Shown: positions 61,473 through 64,000 of the stretch, one piece after another
How the letters are laid out: each line of letters begins with the position of its first letter
Numbering within the stretch: position 1 is the stretch's first letter
NCBI RefSeq assembly: GCF_048892425.1
Contig: NZ_JBLZHU010000009.1
Coordinates: 62,001-126,000, forward strand
Origin: Pacificispira sp002696645
Lineage (GTDB): Bacteria > Pseudomonadota > Alphaproteobacteria > UBA8366 > Aestuariispiraceae
Direction of reading: 5' to 3'
DNA: 64,000 bases
The notes under the pieces: generated by a model
Database searches by the model: none
Seen by the model: the letters and a program-made list of their open reading frames with translations, nothing else
What the model was told of the DNA's origin: nothing
Program-made: the position numbers and the translations under genes

Positions 61473-62759
61473 TTAAGCAGCGTTTTGCTGTCCGTCACTT
61501 GCTTCTTTTGCAGGTTCGGTCTTCATCGCCTCAATCTTCCGAATGAAGCTGCCGATCCGGGGGCAGATATCTTCGCGCCAGCGCCGACCGTTGAAGATGC
61601 CATAATGCCCGACATTCTTCTGCAACATATGATCGCGCAGAGACTCCGGGATATTGGCACAGATATCATGAGCGGCTTCGGTCTGATCCGGGGCGGATAT
61701 GTCGTCCAATTCCCCTTCAACCGTCAGCAGGCCAACCGTCGTGATTGCCTCTGGCTTCACCAGGCGATCATTCCACATTATCGTTCCCGTGGGCAGGGAA
61801 TGGCGTTTGAAGACATGCTCTACCGTTTCCAGGAAGAAATCCGCATGCACATCGGCAACAGACATGTATTCATCATAGAAAGCCTGTGTCCGCTCGGCAG
61901 ACTCATCGTCACCTTTGCGCAACTGATTGAACATTTTCACATGCGCGCCCGCATGGCGGGCCGGGTTCATGGACCAGAAGGAATGAAGCTGTAAAAAGCC
62001 AGGATAAACCTTGCGATTAGCACCGGGATAGCGGGCCGGCACGCGGTGGATCATGTTGCGTTCGAACCATGCCATTGTGCGGTTTTCCGCAACGCGGGTG
62101 ACAGCCGTTGCCGCCGCCCGTGTGTCGATGGGACCGCCCATCAGAATCATGCTGGCGGGCAGGGTGGGGGATTTTTCTTCTGCCAACAATGCGACAGTCG
62201 CCAGGACCAGCGGGGCTGGCTGACAGACTGCCATGATATGGACAGGCGCGTCGCTTTCCTGATGCAGATGGGACAGGAAATCGCGCAGATATTGAATATA
62301 GGTGTCGACGCCAAAGCGCCCTTCCTCAACCGGAATATCAGCGGCATCGCGCCAATCTGTGATCCAGACATCGTTTTCAACGATCAGGGCGCGCACGGTA
62401 TCGCGCAGCAAAGTGGCATGGTGACCGGACATCGGGGCCACCAGCAGAATCCGGGGCTGACCCTTGAACTTTGCAGGCTTGCTGAAATGAACCAGATCGC
62501 CAAAGGGCGCTTCCAGGTCTGGTTCGATGGTGACAGGCACATCCTGGCCGTCAATTTCAACGGTGTCGATCCGCCATTCCGGCTTGCCACGAATAGCAAT
62601 AAGACTTTCCAGCACTGTGGAGCCTGCGGCCAACATCCGGCCAACGGGAGTCCAGCTCATCGGGTGAAACGGGCTGTCGAAGGTGATGCGCGTTGCTTCC
62701 GCCATCCACCGAAGCGGCATTAGCGCGCGAGACCGCGCATCATGGAATGAATAGAGCAT
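61473..62759 (-). CDS. phaZ: intracellular polyhydroxyalkanoate depolymerase
   Basis: 428 residues. The alpha/beta-hydrolase nucleophile site reads AVCQP, so cysteine replaces the usual serine, as in Ralstonia-type intracellular PHB depolymerases. The family start YSFHDARSRALMPLRWMAE and the C-terminal QKNVGHYGIFNGRRWRE with the catalytic histidine are present. It mobilises stored polyhydroxybutyrate, implying the organism makes PHB. Confidence 0.94.
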   Translation of the reverse strand: MLYSFHDARSRALMPLRWMAEATRITFDSPFHPMSWTPVGRMLAAGSTVLESLIAIRGKPEWRIDTVEIDGQDVPVTIEPDLEAPFGDLVHFSKPAKFKGQPRILLVAPMSGHHATLLRDTVRALIVENDVWITDWRDAADIPVEEGRFGVDTYIQYLRDFLSHLHQESDAPVHIMAVCQPAPLVLATVALLAEEKSPTLPASMILMGGPIDTRAAATAVTRVAENRTMAWFERNMIHRVPARYPGANRKVYPGFLQLHSFWSMNPARHAGAHVKMFNQLRKGDDESAERTQAFYDEYMSVADVHADFFLETVEHVFKRHSLPTGTIMWNDRLVKPEAITTVGLLTVEGELDDISAPDQTEAAHDICANIPESLRDHMLQKNVGHYGIFNGRRWREDICPRIGSFIRKIEAMKTEPAKEASDGQQNAA

Positions 62760-62858
62760 CAGGTGTCCTTAGTAACGATTAGAACGGTCCCTATGATATA
62801 GGTTTATGCTGCAGGTGCGAAAGGAAAAAATATTATCCTGAAATAACAGCGCTTTACC

Positions 62859-64000
62859 TCAGAAAGTGAGGGATTTTATCTGTTTGATCTGTGGCAGTTC
62901 CTGAAGTTTTGTCAGCAGGTCCGGTGTCAGGGCCTCATCAATTGAAATCAGCGCGATGGCATCGCCGCCGGCATCCGCCCGGCCCAGATGGAATGTGGCA
63001 ATATTCACCCCGGCATCGCCCAGAATGGAGCCAATGCCCCCAATCAGGCCCGGCTTATCATGATTGGTGATATACAGCATATTGGGGGACAGTTCTGCTT
63101 CTATTGCAATGCCCTTGATATTGACCAGCCGCGGCAGTTTCCCGCCAAACAGCGTGCCCGATACGGATCGTGTAAACCGTTCTGTTGTCAGGGTCAGCCG
63201 GATCAGGGTCTGGTAATCGCCGGGGCGGTCATGAATGACTTCAGACACGTCTATGCCGCGTTCCCGGGCAAATACCGGGGCATTGACCATGTTAACCGCT
63301 TCGGAAAAGGGCTTCATCACCTCCGCCAGGGCCGCCTGAACCAGGGGCTTTACATTCAGCTTGGCGACATGGCCTTCAAATTCCATCGTAATCGCTTTAA
63401 TCGCTGATTCGGTGACTTGCCCGGCAAAGGCCCCCAATTGACAGGCCAAAGCCATGTAGGGCTGAAGGCGCGGGGCGTCTTCGGCAGAAATTGAAGGCAT
63501 ATTCAGCGCATTGGTGATCGCGCCGGTCAGCAGGTAATCTGACATCTGCTCCGCGACCTGCAGGGCGACATTTTCCTGGGCCTCTTCTGTCGCAGCACCC
63601 AGATGCGGGGTGGCAACGACATTTTCCAGGGCAAACAGCGGATTATCCCGCGCGGGTTCCTCAACAAAGACATCCAGGGCGGCCCCGGCAACCTTGCCGC
63701 TTTCCAGGCCGTCTTTAAGTGCTTTTTCGTCAACAATACCGCCCCGCGCGCAGTTGATGATGCGAACGCCTGTTTTGCATTTTTCCAGGGCGGCGGCGTC
63801 AATCAGATTGCGGGTTCCATCGGTCAGTGGGGTATGCACCGTGATGAAATCGGCACGACCCAGCAATGTGTCCAGATCAACTTTTTCGACCCCCAGATCA
63901 CGGGCGCGCTGGGGCGATAGGAAGGGATCAAAAGCCACGACCTTCATTTTGAGGCCCTGGGCGCGGTCTGCAACGATGGCACCGATATTCCCGGCCCCGA
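62859..64000 (-). CDS. serA: D-3-phosphoglycerate dehydrogenase, 5' end beyond the window
   Basis: The frame runs past 64000; the visible part is about 380 residues and starts within the NAD-binding motif GAGNIG. First step of serine synthesis. The nucleotide-binding domain (NCARGGIVDEKAL) and catalytic HLGAATEEAQ are followed by an ASB domain and a C-terminal ACT domain (MLYITNHDKPGLIGGIGSIL), so this is the long, type I form. A short palindrome (CCTCA, five bases, TGAGG) spans its stop codon. Confidence 0.96.
   Translation of the reverse strand, partial: GAGNIGAIVADRAQGLKMKVVAFDPFLSPQRARDLGVEKVDLDTLLGRADFITVHTPLTDGTRNLIDAAALEKCKTGVRIINCARGGIVDEKALKDGLESGKVAGAALDVFVEEPARDNPLFALENVVATPHLGAATEEAQENVALQVAEQMSDYLLTGAITNALNMPSISAEDAPRLQPYMALACQLGAFAGQVTESAIKAITMEFEGHVAKLNVKPLVQAALAEVMKPFSEAVNMVNAPVFARERGIDVSEVIHDRPGDYQTLIRLTLTTERFTRSVSGTLFGGKLPRLVNIKGIAIEAELSPNMLYITNHDKPGLIGGIGSILGDAGVNIATFHLGRADAGGDAIALISIDEALTPDLLTKLQELPQIKQIKSLTF

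Overview
The window is a 64 kb piece of an alphaproteobacterial chromosome, most likely from the Rhodospirillales or a nearby marine order. This is inferred from protein families and gene order: DUF2794, DUF2948, UPF0262 and PAS_5 proteins, BamB next to Der, RadA-CvpA-PurF, and hisG-hisD-UPF0262-phosphatase-Maf-RNase G-YacG ending at a tRNA-Phe. Most of it is GC-rich and densely packed with housekeeping genes.

Layout. 0.2-4 kb: an ExbB/MotA-type proton channel with two OmpA-domain partners. 4-7 kb: suhB, then divergent efp and epmA (a substrate and its modifying enzyme). 7-13 kb: sthA, DUF2794, a TPR membrane protein, bamB, der and two small lipoproteins. 13-17.5 kb: a TetR repressor with a perfect operator palindrome and a DevBCA-like ABC exporter. 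17.5-25 kb (minus strand): alr, mlaE, mlaF, a block of palindromic tandem repeats, radA, cvpA, purF and an SDR enzyme. 25.3-27.5 kb: an AT-rich, apparently acquired cytosine methyltransferase with a putative restriction endonuclease. 27.5-31.3 kb: the paaABCDE phenylacetyl-CoA epoxidase operon with a PaaX-like dyad upstream. 31.4-35.8 kb: DUF2948, a methyltransferase, ornithine aminotransferase, arginase and a divergent Lrp regulator. 35.8-41.3 kb: a dimethylglycine dehydrogenase-like oxidase, a PAS_5 protein and a non-pyrrolysine MttB-family methyltransferase, suggesting methylamine or betaine use. 41.5-52 kb: glmU, glmS, a COG0523 GTPase with a Zur-like site, the his/Maf/RNase G cluster and tRNA-Phe.

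The accessory region is 52-59 kb. After tRNA-Phe comes a block of dispersed palindromic repeats, then a protein with two peptidoglycan-binding domains and a variable C-terminal domain. It is followed, with a 4-base overlap, by a membrane-anchored candidate immunity protein. About 2 kb downstream a 340-bp segment encoding the second peptidoglycan-binding domain recurs with no difference that I can see by eye, but joined to a different, muramidase-like C-terminus and without the 5' half of the gene. This is the arrangement of a polymorphic toxin with an orphan C-terminal cassette. Three secreted proteins of unknown function follow. It is the strongest candidate for an undescribed system here.

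The right end (58.9-64 kb) carries yjdM, a class V aminotransferase, a VCBS-type secreted protein, an intracellular PHB depolymerase and a serA gene cut by the window edge. Assignments rest on reading motifs and lengths; no searches were run.
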